A DNA stretch of 46,034 nt, taken from positions 1-46,034 of the IMG/VR virus record IMGVR_UViG_3300020187_001807; one strand, written 5' to 3'. Position numbers and translations under genes: made by a program. Source of the stretch: a virus. Numbering within the stretch: the first letter of the stretch is position 1; every line of letters starts with the position of its first letter. The notes under the pieces are model-generated. The model worked only from the letters and a program-made list of their open reading frames with translations. It ran no database searches and was not told the DNA's origin. Positions 1 to 8,753 of the stretch are shown here, piece by piece.

Positions 1-504
1 AGGAACACATTGTTAGATCAACATGTGATTTTTGAGTTTGAGAATCATTATAATTTTACTAAACTTTATAATAATATGATATACTTTAAGCGGGATAGTC
101 AGCTAGCTGTTGACTGGTTTAAAATGGCAGATCCAATTTTTCAAAATTGGAAAGAAGTATATCCAAAGTTAATGAATGACAAAAAACCAATGACGTTTAA
201 TAAAAATGTGCTGTGTAATATTGTTACACAATTGCTTGATGTTGAATCAGAAATTAGCATTACACTTAACAATTTGTACGATTTGGAAAGTCATAGCCAA
301 CGTGTATGGAGCAAAGATGTTCCGGATAAATGGACTGATATGCTTAATTATTGGTTTCCAGAAAATAATCGACTAATCATCGAAAACAGTATTATTTCAT
401 CAGGAATAGTGCACTACAGAGACGAAAACTTTATTACAGAAGATATAATCAATGAATACAGAACCAAAATTGATATCGATAGTCGGAGAAAAGCCGCTTC
501 GTAA
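1..504 (+). CDS. Partial gene, C-terminal part of a possible GT-like protein
   Basis: The reading frame is open to the first base, so the 5' end lies outside the window and only about 167 C-terminal residues are visible. The piece contains YFKRDSQLAVDWFKMA, followed later by VHYRDENFI near the end. I associate this arrangement (an aromatic 'YF+' strand, an acidic helix, then a late H-Y-x-D/N segment) with the C-terminal half of phage nucleotide-sugar transferase-like proteins, but no catalytic DxD is visible in this part. The last 53 bases overlap the start of the next gene in another frame. The function is a weak guess; existence of the gene is well supported by the long open frame and base composition like its neighbours. 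Confidence 0.6.
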   Translation, partial: RNTLLDQHVIFEFENHYNFTKLYNNMIYFKRDSQLAVDWFKMADPIFQNWKEVYPKLMNDKKPMTFNKNVLCNIVTQLLDVESEISITLNNLYDLESHSQRVWSKDVPDKWTDMLNYWFPENNRLIIENSIISSGIVHYRDENFITEDIINEYRTKIDIDSRRKAAS

Positions 505-1456
505 GTACTATGTGTATTACGATGAATGGTCTGGTGAGATTATAAACGTATCAAACAAGTACAAGAAGTCAGACAACCCGCACTTATTGACAGAAGATAA
601 TACCGCCGCTGAAATTCTGCTTGGACATTTGAATCCAAAAAAGTATATTATTAATAGATCAGTGGATGGCGAGTCTATTATGTCTAAGTCTGAAGCATTG
701 GTAATTAAAAGTCATGAAGATCGACTTAGTAAAATTGTTGAGACACCACTGTCAGTTGATAAAGAAATCAATGTAATCCGTTATATTGAGAGTATGAAAC
801 TAGAAATCAATATTAGCTCTGATACATTGTATCGAATGACTGGTAAAAGATTTAACCAAAAATTTAGCAAATCTGAAAATAAAAATAACAGTGTGTTATA
901 TTTTTATATTACTGAAAAAAATAATCCACTACGTCTTATACACACTATTGAAATTGACCCCATTGATCTTATTAACAACGGATACATGCTTTATGATCTT
1001 AGCGAGTTAACAACTGTTATTGGACTAAATGACATTGATGTGTTAACTCGTCGAATCTTCAAGACTTATGGGTTAAAAACTAAGACTAAGTACACTACAG
1101 TAGAATACATTAAACGGAAAAATAGTCGGCGTAACCACAAAGAAATTACTAATAACGACGATGAAGCGACATTTGTTATTAGTAACAGTACAAATGGGTG
1201 GATCTTTAAGAGTAATTTTGATAACCCACACGAAGTGAAAATATATAGTGATATGAAAATTTACATTACGGGTGAAACGCCCTTTGATTTAGTAGATAGT
1301 ATTGTAATACCATTTACTGAAATGGGAGAATATAAAGAATTTTACGTTAACACAGATGCTCAATTATTAACATCTAAGTTACTAATTGGCGAAGAAGGAA
1401 AAAACGTGTCTTTTAAAAATGAGGAATTAGAATATGTCAAATCTGGTAAGTATTAA
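452..1456 (+). CDS. Hypothetical protein, 334 aa
   Basis: I do not recognise this protein. It begins MNTEPKLISIVGEKPL and is rich in K, N, I and D, with no membrane segment, signal peptide or cysteine motif. An early YYVYYDEWSGEI strand-like segment and alternating hydrophobic and polar residues suggest a mostly beta, soluble protein. Its start lies 53 bases inside the preceding gene, an unusually long overlap for this window, so a later start is possible. Its end overlaps the next gene by 23 bases. The acidic, beta-rich look would fit a virion-associated or adhesin-like protein, but that is speculation. Confidence 0.6.
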   Translation: MNTEPKLISIVGEKPLRKYYVYYDEWSGEIINVSNKYKKSDNPHLLTEDNTAAEILLGHLNPKKYIINRSVDGESIMSKSEALVIKSHEDRLSKIVETPLSVDKEINVIRYIESMKLEINISSDTLYRMTGKRFNQKFSKSENKNNSVLYFYITEKNNPLRLIHTIEIDPIDLINNGYMLYDLSELTTVIGLNDIDVLTRRIFKTYGLKTKTKYTTVEYIKRKNSRRNHKEITNNDDEATFVISNSTNGWIFKSNFDNPHEVKIYSDMKIYITGETPFDLVDSIVIPFTEMGEYKEFYVNTDAQLLTSKLLIGEEGKNVSFKNEELEYVKSGKY

Positions 1457-2417
1457 CGATTTTGATATAGTTTACATCAGCTACGATGAGCCCAACGCTG
1501 ATGAAAACTATTCAGACTTGTTAGATAAATGTCCATGGGCCAAAAGAAGTCATGGAGTATGGGGCAGTGATGCCGCACACAAAGCAGCAGCCGCAATGAG
1601 CGAAACTGATCGCTTTGTCACTGTAGATGCTGATAACATTGTTAACGATGACTTTTTTAACATTGAGTTAGATATGGATAAAATTGGTGATAATCATGTT
1701 ATCAGTTTTGCTGCAAAAAACGTTATTAACGGATTAGTGTACGGCAACGGTGGTATCAAAATGTGGCCAGTTGATGTTGTTAATCGTATGCGTACACATG
1801 AAGCAGCACCTGCAACAGATAAACGTGCTCAGGTAGACTTTTGTTGGAATATCCATTATGTACAAATGAATAACTGGTATAGTTGGGTACACAATAATGG
1901 ATCACCACTACAAGCATGGCGTGCAGGATTTAGAGAAGGTGTTAAAATGGGATTGGAAAACGGAGACGTAGTTGATCCAGGTGCACTAAAGCGTATCCAT
2001 CGTGAAAATTATAGACGTCTTATGGTGTGGATGACTGTTGGAGAAGACACTACTAATGGTCTTTGGGCAATGTACGGTGCACGATTAGGTGCGTACATGA
2101 CTAATGTTACTCGACATGATTGGGATTGGAAAAATGTCAGAGACTTTGATTGGCTAACTGACTACTTTAACAACGAACTTGCTCCGCAATTTGCTGGCGG
2201 TAATGAATTATGCCCACGTACTGGTTATAATTGGGACATGGATAAACTAAAAGCAAAAACTGTTGAAATTGGCAATGATTTGCGTAGTAGTCTCGATCTT
2301 GAACTAGCAGACATTGGTGTCGAAGGATCACGCTTTTGGAAAACAGTATATCGTAATCCTAGCAGACTTGGTGCACAGGTACGTGAAGAGCAAGTAAAAG
2401 ATACCATAGAGGATTAA
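1434..2417 (+). CDS. GT-A-like glycosyltransferase family protein
   Basis: This 327-residue protein opens with IVYISYDEPNADENY, then CPWAKRSHGVWGSDAAHKA and FVTVDADNIV. The VDADN segment sits where a GT-A transferase carries its DxD metal/nucleotide-sugar site, and the nearby GNGGIKMWP resembles the acceptor loop. A clear paralog lies at 23581 with ISYDEAEADEN, HAKRVQGVKG and VIDADAI, so the family is duplicated in the window. The start is supported by a GAGGA ribosome site 8 bases upstream, inside the preceding gene. It is followed after 2 bases by a radical SAM gene, suggesting co-expression. Glycosyl transfer is inferred from motif position only; donor and acceptor are unknown. Confidence 0.65.
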   Translation: MSNLVSINDFDIVYISYDEPNADENYSDLLDKCPWAKRSHGVWGSDAAHKAAAAMSETDRFVTVDADNIVNDDFFNIELDMDKIGDNHVISFAAKNVINGLVYGNGGIKMWPVDVVNRMRTHEAAPATDKRAQVDFCWNIHYVQMNNWYSWVHNNGSPLQAWRAGFREGVKMGLENGDVVDPGALKRIHRENYRRLMVWMTVGEDTTNGLWAMYGARLGAYMTNVTRHDWDWKNVRDFDWLTDYFNNELAPQFAGGNELCPRTGYNWDMDKLKAKTVEIGNDLRSSLDLELADIGVEGSRFWKTVYRNPSRLGAQVREEQVKDTIED

Positions 2418-2419
2418 TA

Positions 2420-3421
2420 ATGGCATTAGGAGAACAAGGTTTTTACAACAGGCTAGATCATCACCACGATGAGGCTAAAAACTGGGTAGTAGTTAATTGG
2501 AACTTGGGAAATATGTGCAACTTTAGTTGTACTTACTGCCCAAGTATTCTTAACGATGGAAGTTTTGGATGGAATGATTTTGATGTAGTTACTGGGTTTA
2601 TTAATGCTACTGTAGAACACTATGCTCCTAGAAAAGTATATTTTGAATTTACTGGTGGTGAAGTCACACTATGGAAAGACTTCGTAAAGTGTGCAGAATA
2701 TATCAAGGAAATTGGTCATGAAATTGGATTTATCAGTAACAGTAGTAGAACACTACGTTGGTGGGATAAAAACAAAGAACTATTTGACCATGTTTGTTTA
2801 AGTTTTCATCCAGAAGAAGGCGACGCCACTCACTTTATTGAAGTTGTTAAAATTATGAGTCAGCATTGTCGCACACACGTTAATGTTATGATGCACTATG
2901 ATCCAGAGATATGGCCCAAGTGTCAAGAAGTTGCTGAATCAGTTATAGATATACCTAATATTAGTTTAGCACTACAACCTTTGATTATTGACTTTGGCGA
3001 AACATTATACACATATACAGATGAACAAATTGCTTATATTGATAATCAATGGCATGCTTTAGGAAGTAAGATTCAACATACTAAAGAATGGAAACTATAC
3101 CGTGGTAGTATGGACATGATTGATGATGTTAATGACTTACGTCAAAATAGCAGTGCTCATAGATTTATTAATGACAAAACAAACAACTGGAAAGGTTGGC
3201 TGTGCTGGAGCGGAGTTGAGCAAATTGTTGTAGATTTTGATGGAAGTATTATGATCGGTTGGTGTCGAGTTGGTGGAGCATTTGGTAATATGAAGGATCC
3301 TGAAAACATTAAATGGCCTACCAAGCCAGTGATGTGTACCAAGAGTATGTGCCATTGTAATTTTGATATCATGAGTAAAAAACTACTACCTAAAAATAGA
3401 TATGAAGTAGTAGAAGACTAA
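2420..3421 (+). CDS. Radical SAM protein with C-terminal cysteine domain
   Basis: The cluster motif CNFSCTYC (C33, C37, C40) should bind the [4Fe-4S] cluster that cleaves S-adenosylmethionine; FTGGEVTLW is the GGE motif and FISNSSRTLRWW follows the next strand. The C-terminal third carries GWLCWSG, IMIGWCRVGG and CTKSMCHC, a SPASM/twitch-like auxiliary cluster domain. It belongs to the same visible subfamily as the genes at 5061, 27195 and 42035 (SNxSRxxRWW and GWxC motifs). It is sandwiched between a GT-like gene (2-base gap) and a methyltransferase (1-base overlap). The substrate is unknown; a small molecule or glycan intermediate is as likely as a peptide. Confidence 0.9.
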   Translation: MALGEQGFYNRLDHHHDEAKNWVVVNWNLGNMCNFSCTYCPSILNDGSFGWNDFDVVTGFINATVEHYAPRKVYFEFTGGEVTLWKDFVKCAEYIKEIGHEIGFISNSSRTLRWWDKNKELFDHVCLSFHPEEGDATHFIEVVKIMSQHCRTHVNVMMHYDPEIWPKCQEVAESVIDIPNISLALQPLIIDFGETLYTYTDEQIAYIDNQWHALGSKIQHTKEWKLYRGSMDMIDDVNDLRQNSSAHRFINDKTNNWKGWLCWSGVEQIVVDFDGSIMIGWCRVGGAFGNMKDPENIKWPTKPVMCTKSMCHCNFDIMSKKLLPKNRYEVVED

Positions 3422-4038
3422 TGATCAAGCATTATAATGAAACTTGGCAGTTTTATATAAGACAACTTCAGTTTACTAGTCGTCGTGGAGATTACATGCC
3501 ATACTTCATGAATACAAGTTTGTACAACTTTATTGAAAGTTGTGATGATACTATTCTAGATATCGGCTGTGGTGAAAACAATCTAAAGCTATTTTATCCC
3601 AATATACATGGCGTTGACCGAACACTGGAAGCAGACACATTTGCGTATGTGGATGATGAAGAGTTTACAAACCTAGAGGAATTTAAGTACGGGATTGCAG
3701 TAAACAGTTTACATTTTGGAAACATACATGAAAATCTAGAACATGCGTTATCCAAGTGCAACAAAATGTGGATTAGTTTTAATGAAAATCAGCCTATTGG
3801 TGAGTGGAAAAATATTGAAACTTGGCAACAATATGGCAATGTAGAATATTTTTGGCATGGACAGAAAGAAGATACACGACAGGAAATATACAGACATCTT
3901 AAAGATGACCAATTATACTGGTATCTAGCTGAGTTAAATAACAGAACAATCGAACAAGACGTAAACACAGTGTATCAGAATACAGTACAGCGTGATCCGT
4001 TTTTTGGCGTAGTTAGGGCAATAATCGAAAGAAATTAG
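3421..4038 (+). CDS. Class I SAM-dependent methyltransferase
   Basis: This 205-residue protein has ILDIGCGENNL as the glycine-rich SAM-binding loop and HGVDRT as the acidic end of strand 2, the usual start of a Rossmann methyltransferase; GIAVNSLHFG marks strand 4. The length is at the short end for the fold. It overlaps the upstream radical SAM stop by one base and is 1 base before an SGNH hydrolase, so the three are probably one transcript. A related protein lies at 15322 (DIGCGYHEF, LGSINFG). The methyl acceptor cannot be told. Confidence 0.8.
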   Translation: MIKHYNETWQFYIRQLQFTSRRGDYMPYFMNTSLYNFIESCDDTILDIGCGENNLKLFYPNIHGVDRTLEADTFAYVDDEEFTNLEEFKYGIAVNSLHFGNIHENLEHALSKCNKMWISFNENQPIGEWKNIETWQQYGNVEYFWHGQKEDTRQEIYRHLKDDQLYWYLAELNNRTIEQDVNTVYQNTVQRDPFFGVVRAIIERN

Positions 4039-4039
4039 T

Positions 4040-4987
4040 ATGTATAATAGAGTTGTAAACTTCGGATGCAGTCACGCTTTTGGTGCTGAGATAGCAGGAC
4101 CAGGAATCATACACCATCCTGATAATATAGAATTAAATTTTGGAAACCATGTAGCTAAACAATATCAAAAAGAGTTCAAGATTGCTGCAAGATGTGGTAA
4201 CAGTAATCGACAAATATTACAAGATGTAATTGAATTTGTAGAGCCCGGAGACATATGCCTGTTATCTTGGACTTATCTTGACCGCAAGTTGTGGGTATTA
4301 CCTAGAAATACAACTCCTGATTCAAACTATCACTATTCATCAATTCATACCATTACAGTAATGGAATCTAAAAATTCCAGTACACTAAAAGTATTAGCTG
4401 ATAAATTCGGTGACTTAACAGATAAGCATCGACAAGAAATTAACAAAATGCATTATTTTTTAAGAAAATCAAATTCAAAAAACCCAACAGTAGTGGCAGT
4501 GTCCAATGCACATAATGAATACTATTCTCAAGAAGAAATCAAGCTATTAGATTTTTTAGAAGTATACAAATGCACTAACGAAATTATTAAGAGTCGTGGT
4601 GCTCATGCAGTAAATTTTCATTATGATATTGAAACTGACTCTATCATTGATAAATTAGCAGGTTATAAAGAAATGCGGTTAAAATACAACCAACCAGTTG
4701 ACTCCTATGATACTTTTTCTGAAAAGTTTAATGAAAAAAAACATACTGATTTTTTCTTAACACATGGACATCAGATAGAAAAATCACATTTGTTTGAGTT
4801 TTATCGTAACGACACTACAAGAATTAAATGGGTTATTGACGAAAGACCGGTCCCGTTCAAGCAATGGTATTCATACAAATATTATGGTGACAAATATATC
4901 TGGCCTAATGACAGACTTGGACATCTAGACAACCATGCACACAATGTTTTAGCAAGCCAAATCATTGATAACATGTCAAACAGGTAG
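4040..4987 (+). CDS. SGNH/GDSL-like hydrolase or acyltransferase
   Basis: The N-terminus VVNFGCSHAFG (S11) matches block I of SGNH enzymes with Cys-Ser in place of Asp-Ser. CGNSNRQIL fits the following Gly/Asn oxyanion region, and GHLDNHAHN near the end supplies an Asp (D297) and His (H299) pair like block V. The 315 residues are longer than a minimal SGNH domain because of a charged middle section. No signal peptide or membrane helix is visible, so it should act in the cytoplasm. Such enzymes add or remove acyl or acetyl groups on sugars and lipids, which suits the tailoring neighbours. Two further SGNH-like proteins are encoded at 40010 and 40642 on the other strand. Confidence 0.65.
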   Translation: MYNRVVNFGCSHAFGAEIAGPGIIHHPDNIELNFGNHVAKQYQKEFKIAARCGNSNRQILQDVIEFVEPGDICLLSWTYLDRKLWVLPRNTTPDSNYHYSSIHTITVMESKNSSTLKVLADKFGDLTDKHRQEINKMHYFLRKSNSKNPTVVAVSNAHNEYYSQEEIKLLDFLEVYKCTNEIIKSRGAHAVNFHYDIETDSIIDKLAGYKEMRLKYNQPVDSYDTFSEKFNEKKHTDFFLTHGHQIEKSHLFEFYRNDTTRIKWVIDERPVPFKQWYSYKYYGDKYIWPNDRLGHLDNHAHNVLASQIIDNMSNR

Positions 4988-5009
4988 TACCCAATAATTA
5001 TATTAGTAA

Positions 5010-5038
5010 TTGACATCTAATCAAATACAGTGTACAAT
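5010..5038 (+). promoter_or_regulatory. Sigma-70-type promoter
   Basis: TTGACA at 5010-5015 and TACAAT at 5033-5038 are separated by 17 bases, one mismatch from the host vegetative consensus. It lies in one of the few intergenic gaps, 23 bases upstream of the ATG at 5061, and makes the upstream alternative start at 5010 unlikely because that would put the start codon on the -35 box. Confidence 0.8.
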
Positions 5039-5060
5039 AGAATCAAATAAGGAAATTAAC

Positions 5061-6494
5061 ATGGCAATAACAAATAATCCAGACATTCCTCTAGATAACA
5101 AGCAACTTCGCATGTATGATAGTACAGGCAAGTTTATTCGTATGAGTGTTGATGAAACAATTGCCCGAGGTCTAAACAAATGGAAAGGCTGGAAATGCAG
5201 TGCTGGTATAAGAGGATTATATATTGACTATGATGGTAATATATGGAACGGCAACTGCGCAAGCGCAAATCAATACAGTAAAATACATACAAACAGAGTA
5301 ACTGAATTTACAGAGAAATCATTTCCTGAAGATGTAACTGAAATATGGAGACAATACAGAGAAAGTGTAATTGGGGCAGATGGTAGTGAAGAGCGCAAAG
5401 ACTGGCTTAATAAAAATACCGAAGCTGGCTGGCCAATGCCTAAAACTAATTGGGAAAATAGTGAACAACAAATTAAGTTAATGGCTGAAATTGCAAGACT
5501 CGAGGATGAATTTTTTGTAAAGAAAATTGGCGATAGTAATAATTTTTGGTACAAAGAGTGGAGTAAAGATCCAGACAATTGGAAATGGAATAGCACACTA
5601 AAAGATATACCGTCTACTTGGGGGCTATTAGGTAATATTACTCAAGGTGTTAACCTACCTGAAGAATATATAACGTGTCCTTTCTCGTCATGCGGTTGTG
5701 GTGCTGATGTTATTCTAAGCAAAGCTAAAACTAATGCTGATATAAAATTGTTGGACGTCACCAATAACGGATATGCTGGAACTACTAGAGTAGACAATTA
5801 CACTACGGACGCTATTCAAGATGGTACTGCTATAGAAATGAACTTTGATATCCCATATCAAATATTATGGGACTTGGGAAGACGTTGTAACTATAGTTGT
5901 GATTATTGTTGGCCTGCAGTACACAGTAAAACAGAACAGTTTCATGACTTTGAAAAAGTTATCAACACAATTGATATGCTTTCTGATAATTGGAGTAACG
6001 GACAACCTATTAGATGGAACTTTGGTGGCGGTGAACCCACTATGCATCCAAAATTTATGGAAATATTAAAGTATCTAAAAAGTAAAGGACATTGGGTGCT
6101 TGTAACAACTAACGGTGCTCGTAGTACTAAGTTCTGGCGTGAAGCTAGCCAGTATATTAACAGTGTTAATATGAGCGCACACTTTGCTAGCATGGATTTA
6201 TACAGCGGTAATGAAGATAGGTTTGTTGAAAATTGTAAAATAATTATGGACCAACATGACCAGAAAGATGATGATCATTGGTTAGAAATAAAACTAATGG
6301 TTCCCAGTGGATTTTTAGACAGGGCACAATTATTGCGTGATAGGATACTTGAGATACCACAGTGGCATACTCTTGGAGCAAATGGTAGACCTAAGGGAGA
6401 AATAAGTCTAGTACCTATTAGGGATATTTCAGATGCCTCAAAGTTAACTGAATATAGTGATAACGAAATAGAATTCTTTAGGAATCAATCATGA
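5061..6494 (+). CDS. Radical SAM protein with reversed domain order
   Basis: The core cluster motif CNYSCDYC lies at C276, C280 and C283, unusually far into the 477-residue protein, with FGGGEPTMH and TTNGARSTKFW after it. The first 220 residues carry GWKCSAGIRGLYIDYDG (C46), a further Cys at 66 and CPFSSCGCG (C206, C211, C213). Those elements form the C-terminal cysteine domain in the related genes at 2420, 27195 and 42035, so here the auxiliary domain precedes the radical SAM barrel. The start at 5061 is chosen because AAGGA lies 8 bases upstream and a sigma-70 promoter just before it; an in-frame ATG at 5010 lies inside that promoter. It overlaps the next gene by 4 bases. Substrate unknown. 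Confidence 0.88.
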   Translation: MAITNNPDIPLDNKQLRMYDSTGKFIRMSVDETIARGLNKWKGWKCSAGIRGLYIDYDGNIWNGNCASANQYSKIHTNRVTEFTEKSFPEDVTEIWRQYRESVIGADGSEERKDWLNKNTEAGWPMPKTNWENSEQQIKLMAEIARLEDEFFVKKIGDSNNFWYKEWSKDPDNWKWNSTLKDIPSTWGLLGNITQGVNLPEEYITCPFSSCGCGADVILSKAKTNADIKLLDVTNNGYAGTTRVDNYTTDAIQDGTAIEMNFDIPYQILWDLGRRCNYSCDYCWPAVHSKTEQFHDFEKVINTIDMLSDNWSNGQPIRWNFGGGEPTMHPKFMEILKYLKSKGHWVLVTTNGARSTKFWREASQYINSVNMSAHFASMDLYSGNEDRFVENCKIIMDQHDQKDDDHWLEIKLMVPSGFLDRAQLLRDRILEIPQWHTLGANGRPKGEISLVPIRDISDASKLTEYSDNEIEFFRNQS

Positions 6495-7108
6495 ACAAAG
6501 ATGATATACTCTTATTATATTCAGCTGGCACAGGCGGCGAATTTTTAACCGGCCTAATTAGTCGCACAGTTGATGAAATAAATACATTAATACCAACGGA
6601 AGTAGGACCAAATCATTGGAATCTCGCATGTAAACGAACATATGCAGACATTTATAATGCTGATCCTGAAAAATTTGTCAATGGTATAGATAGTGGGTAT
6701 TGTGGCGAAACGGATAAGTCTATTAATATATACAAAGATCACTTAATAGATGTTGACATTTTGGCTGATTACTGGAATAATGACATGACAGTTATTGTAT
6801 TGGGGTTACCTACTCATTACCAATATTGGGCAGAGGTAGCATGGAAGAAACTACGCAATGTTAATATAACAACTAACAAGGAAACTTTTATTAAAGACCA
6901 CATGAATGATTTAGAAGAAACATACAACAGATTAGATGAATATAAGAAACGCTTTACTAACTTTAATATTATTGATATTAGTTGGCAACATTTACGGCCA
7001 ACCATTTCTGCGCAACTAGAAAATATAGCACAATTTAGTAATATAAATAAAAAACAGTTTGATTTGGAACATATGAAATGGATATTAAATAATAATGGAC
7101 TTAAATGA
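6491..7108 (+). CDS. Hypothetical protein, possibly P-loop/sulfotransferase-like
   Basis: The protein (205 aa) starts with ILLLYSAGTGGEFLTGLIS, a hydrophobic strand followed by a Gly-rich turn and helix that resembles the phosphate-binding start of sulfotransferase-like or kinase-like folds, though it lacks a proper GxxGxGK[ST]. MTVIVLGLP could be the next core strand. The remainder is charged and helical. It overlaps radical SAM genes on both sides (4 and 14 bases), so it is surely part of that operon. Fold assignment is weak; a nucleotide or PAPS-binding role is only a possibility. Confidence 0.55.
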   Translation: MNKDDILLLYSAGTGGEFLTGLISRTVDEINTLIPTEVGPNHWNLACKRTYADIYNADPEKFVNGIDSGYCGETDKSINIYKDHLIDVDILADYWNNDMTVIVLGLPTHYQYWAEVAWKKLRNVNITTNKETFIKDHMNDLEETYNRLDEYKKRFTNFNIIDISWQHLRPTISAQLENIAQFSNINKKQFDLEHMKWILNNNGLK

Positions 7109-8753
7109 TAATTTTGACCTAACTACATTTAGGTCACATAATGAACGTATTGAAATGATTCAACACCCAGACTGTCCAATTGACGTCCGGCGCATTGTAG
7201 CAGAACATGATTTAGATCATGATGTACTGTTTGCTCTTTGGGTAGAAAATCTTAAATTAAATGATAGTATAATTAGCGATTGGCTTACACGCAATCTTAA
7301 GATGACAGAATCTGAACTTCAGGAAAAATATAAAGAATGGCAATCTAAATCTACTCCAAAGTATAATGTTTTTTGTTCACTGCCTTGGAATCATGTGAGT
7401 ACAAATGCCGACGGAAGTCTTCGAATGTGTTGCCAAATGATTTATGATGATAAAGAAGCACCATTTGGAAGCCTATTAGATGATTCCGGTAAAGTTATTA
7501 CAACCGATGATGATCTTAGTACTATGCGTAATGCGCCAGCCTGGAAAAATATACGTAAACAAATGTTACAGGGTATAGATCCGGAAATTTGTAAACTATG
7601 TACCCATGAAGAAAATAATGGTATAGGATCAAAGCGTGACTGGAGTAAACTTAAATATTCAAAACTATACACACAGGCACTGGAGTTAACACAAGAAGAT
7701 GGAAGTATTAAAGATGAAGACTTCCCTATTACGTATTATGATTTAAGATTTGGTAACAAATGTAATCTTAAATGCCGCAGTTGTGGACCTACTGACAGTA
7801 ATTTGTGGTATGCGGATTGGTATAATACACACGATGATCATAAGTTTCAGGTGAGAGGTCATGGAAATGTAGAAATTGTAAAGCTAGAAGATGGGTCATT
7901 TACTGTACCTGGAGTTTTTGATTGGCACGAAACAGAAGAGAACTCAATGTGGTCTAAAATTATAGCAGATCTTCCTAACATTGATAGATTTTACTTTACT
8001 GGTGGCGAACCAACTATCAATATTAAACATCGTAAATTACTACAAATTTGTATTGACTTAGGGTTATCCAAGAATATAGATTTAGATTACAATACAAATA
8101 TGGCAGGTATTCCTAGTTCAGTTTTCCAACAATGGAAACATTTTAAGAGTGTTGGTTTAGGAATGAGTATTGATGGAATATATGAACACTTTGAATATAT
8201 ACGAAATCCAGGTAGATGGAAAACAGTTGAGAAAAATTTAAACCGCATTGAAAAAGAAGAAAACTTTGACAATATAACGGCTGCTGTTACACTTACATTG
8301 AGTATTATGAATGTACTCCACGTCTTAGATATGATATGGTGGATGCAAGAACAAGATTGGAAAAAAATTGATAAAAGGATGGTTATTCATAATTTATACG
8401 GTCCAGAACATTTAAATATTCAAAATTTACCTGAAGATGCTAAAGTAATGGTTGCGCAGAGATATAAACAGTTTATGTCTGTATTAAAAGCAACATATTC
8501 AGATAATTCAACTGAAGAAGCAAACACACATACAATATGCCAACGTTTACAGGCAGTATTGGATCACATGTTTGCCAAAGAGCATGATCCTGAAATATGG
8601 AAAAAATGGTTCTTAGAGACTGATAAGTATGATAAACAACGTAACGAAAACTGGCGAGAGACAATGCCAGAAATTGCAGAGTTGCTAAAGGAAACAAATG
8701 AAAAAAATGCCAGAAAATCTAGAGTTAAACTTGCAAAAGCAGGTAAAAAATAA
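7095..8753 (+). CDS. Twitch-type radical SAM protein, 552 aa
   Basis: Order of elements: about 90 residues of helical N-terminal extension unique to this copy, then the cysteine segment FCSLPWNHV (C94), RMCCQM (C112, C113) and ICKLC (C166, C169), then the radical SAM core CNLKCRSC (C223, C227, C230), FTGGEPTIN, and YNTNMAG. The N-terminal cysteines are placed to bind an auxiliary iron-sulfur cluster, the layout databases call a twitch domain-containing radical SAM protein. It is the longest of eight such proteins in the window. The start codon lies 14 bases inside the upstream gene, and the end overlaps the next radical SAM gene by 56 bases. The product and substrate cannot be inferred. Confidence 0.9.
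   Translation: MDLNDNFDLTTFRSHNERIEMIQHPDCPIDVRRIVAEHDLDHDVLFALWVENLKLNDSIISDWLTRNLKMTESELQEKYKEWQSKSTPKYNVFCSLPWNHVSTNADGSLRMCCQMIYDDKEAPFGSLLDDSGKVITTDDDLSTMRNAPAWKNIRKQMLQGIDPEICKLCTHEENNGIGSKRDWSKLKYSKLYTQALELTQEDGSIKDEDFPITYYDLRFGNKCNLKCRSCGPTDSNLWYADWYNTHDDHKFQVRGHGNVEIVKLEDGSFTVPGVFDWHETEENSMWSKIIADLPNIDRFYFTGGEPTINIKHRKLLQICIDLGLSKNIDLDYNTNMAGIPSSVFQQWKHFKSVGLGMSIDGIYEHFEYIRNPGRWKTVEKNLNRIEKEENFDNITAAVTLTLSIMNVLHVLDMIWWMQEQDWKKIDKRMVIHNLYGPEHLNIQNLPEDAKVMVAQRYKQFMSVLKATYSDNSTEEANTHTICQRLQAVLDHMFAKEHDPEIWKKWFLETDKYDKQRNENWRETMPEIAELLKETNEKNARKSRVKLAKAGKK

Noticed and set aside
8698-8753. Frameshift joining the two radical SAM genes at 7095 and 8698
   Set aside because: Each has its own complete set of auxiliary and core cysteines, and the second has AAAGGA 5 bases before its ATG, so the 56-base overlap is a real gene overlap rather than a broken fusion.
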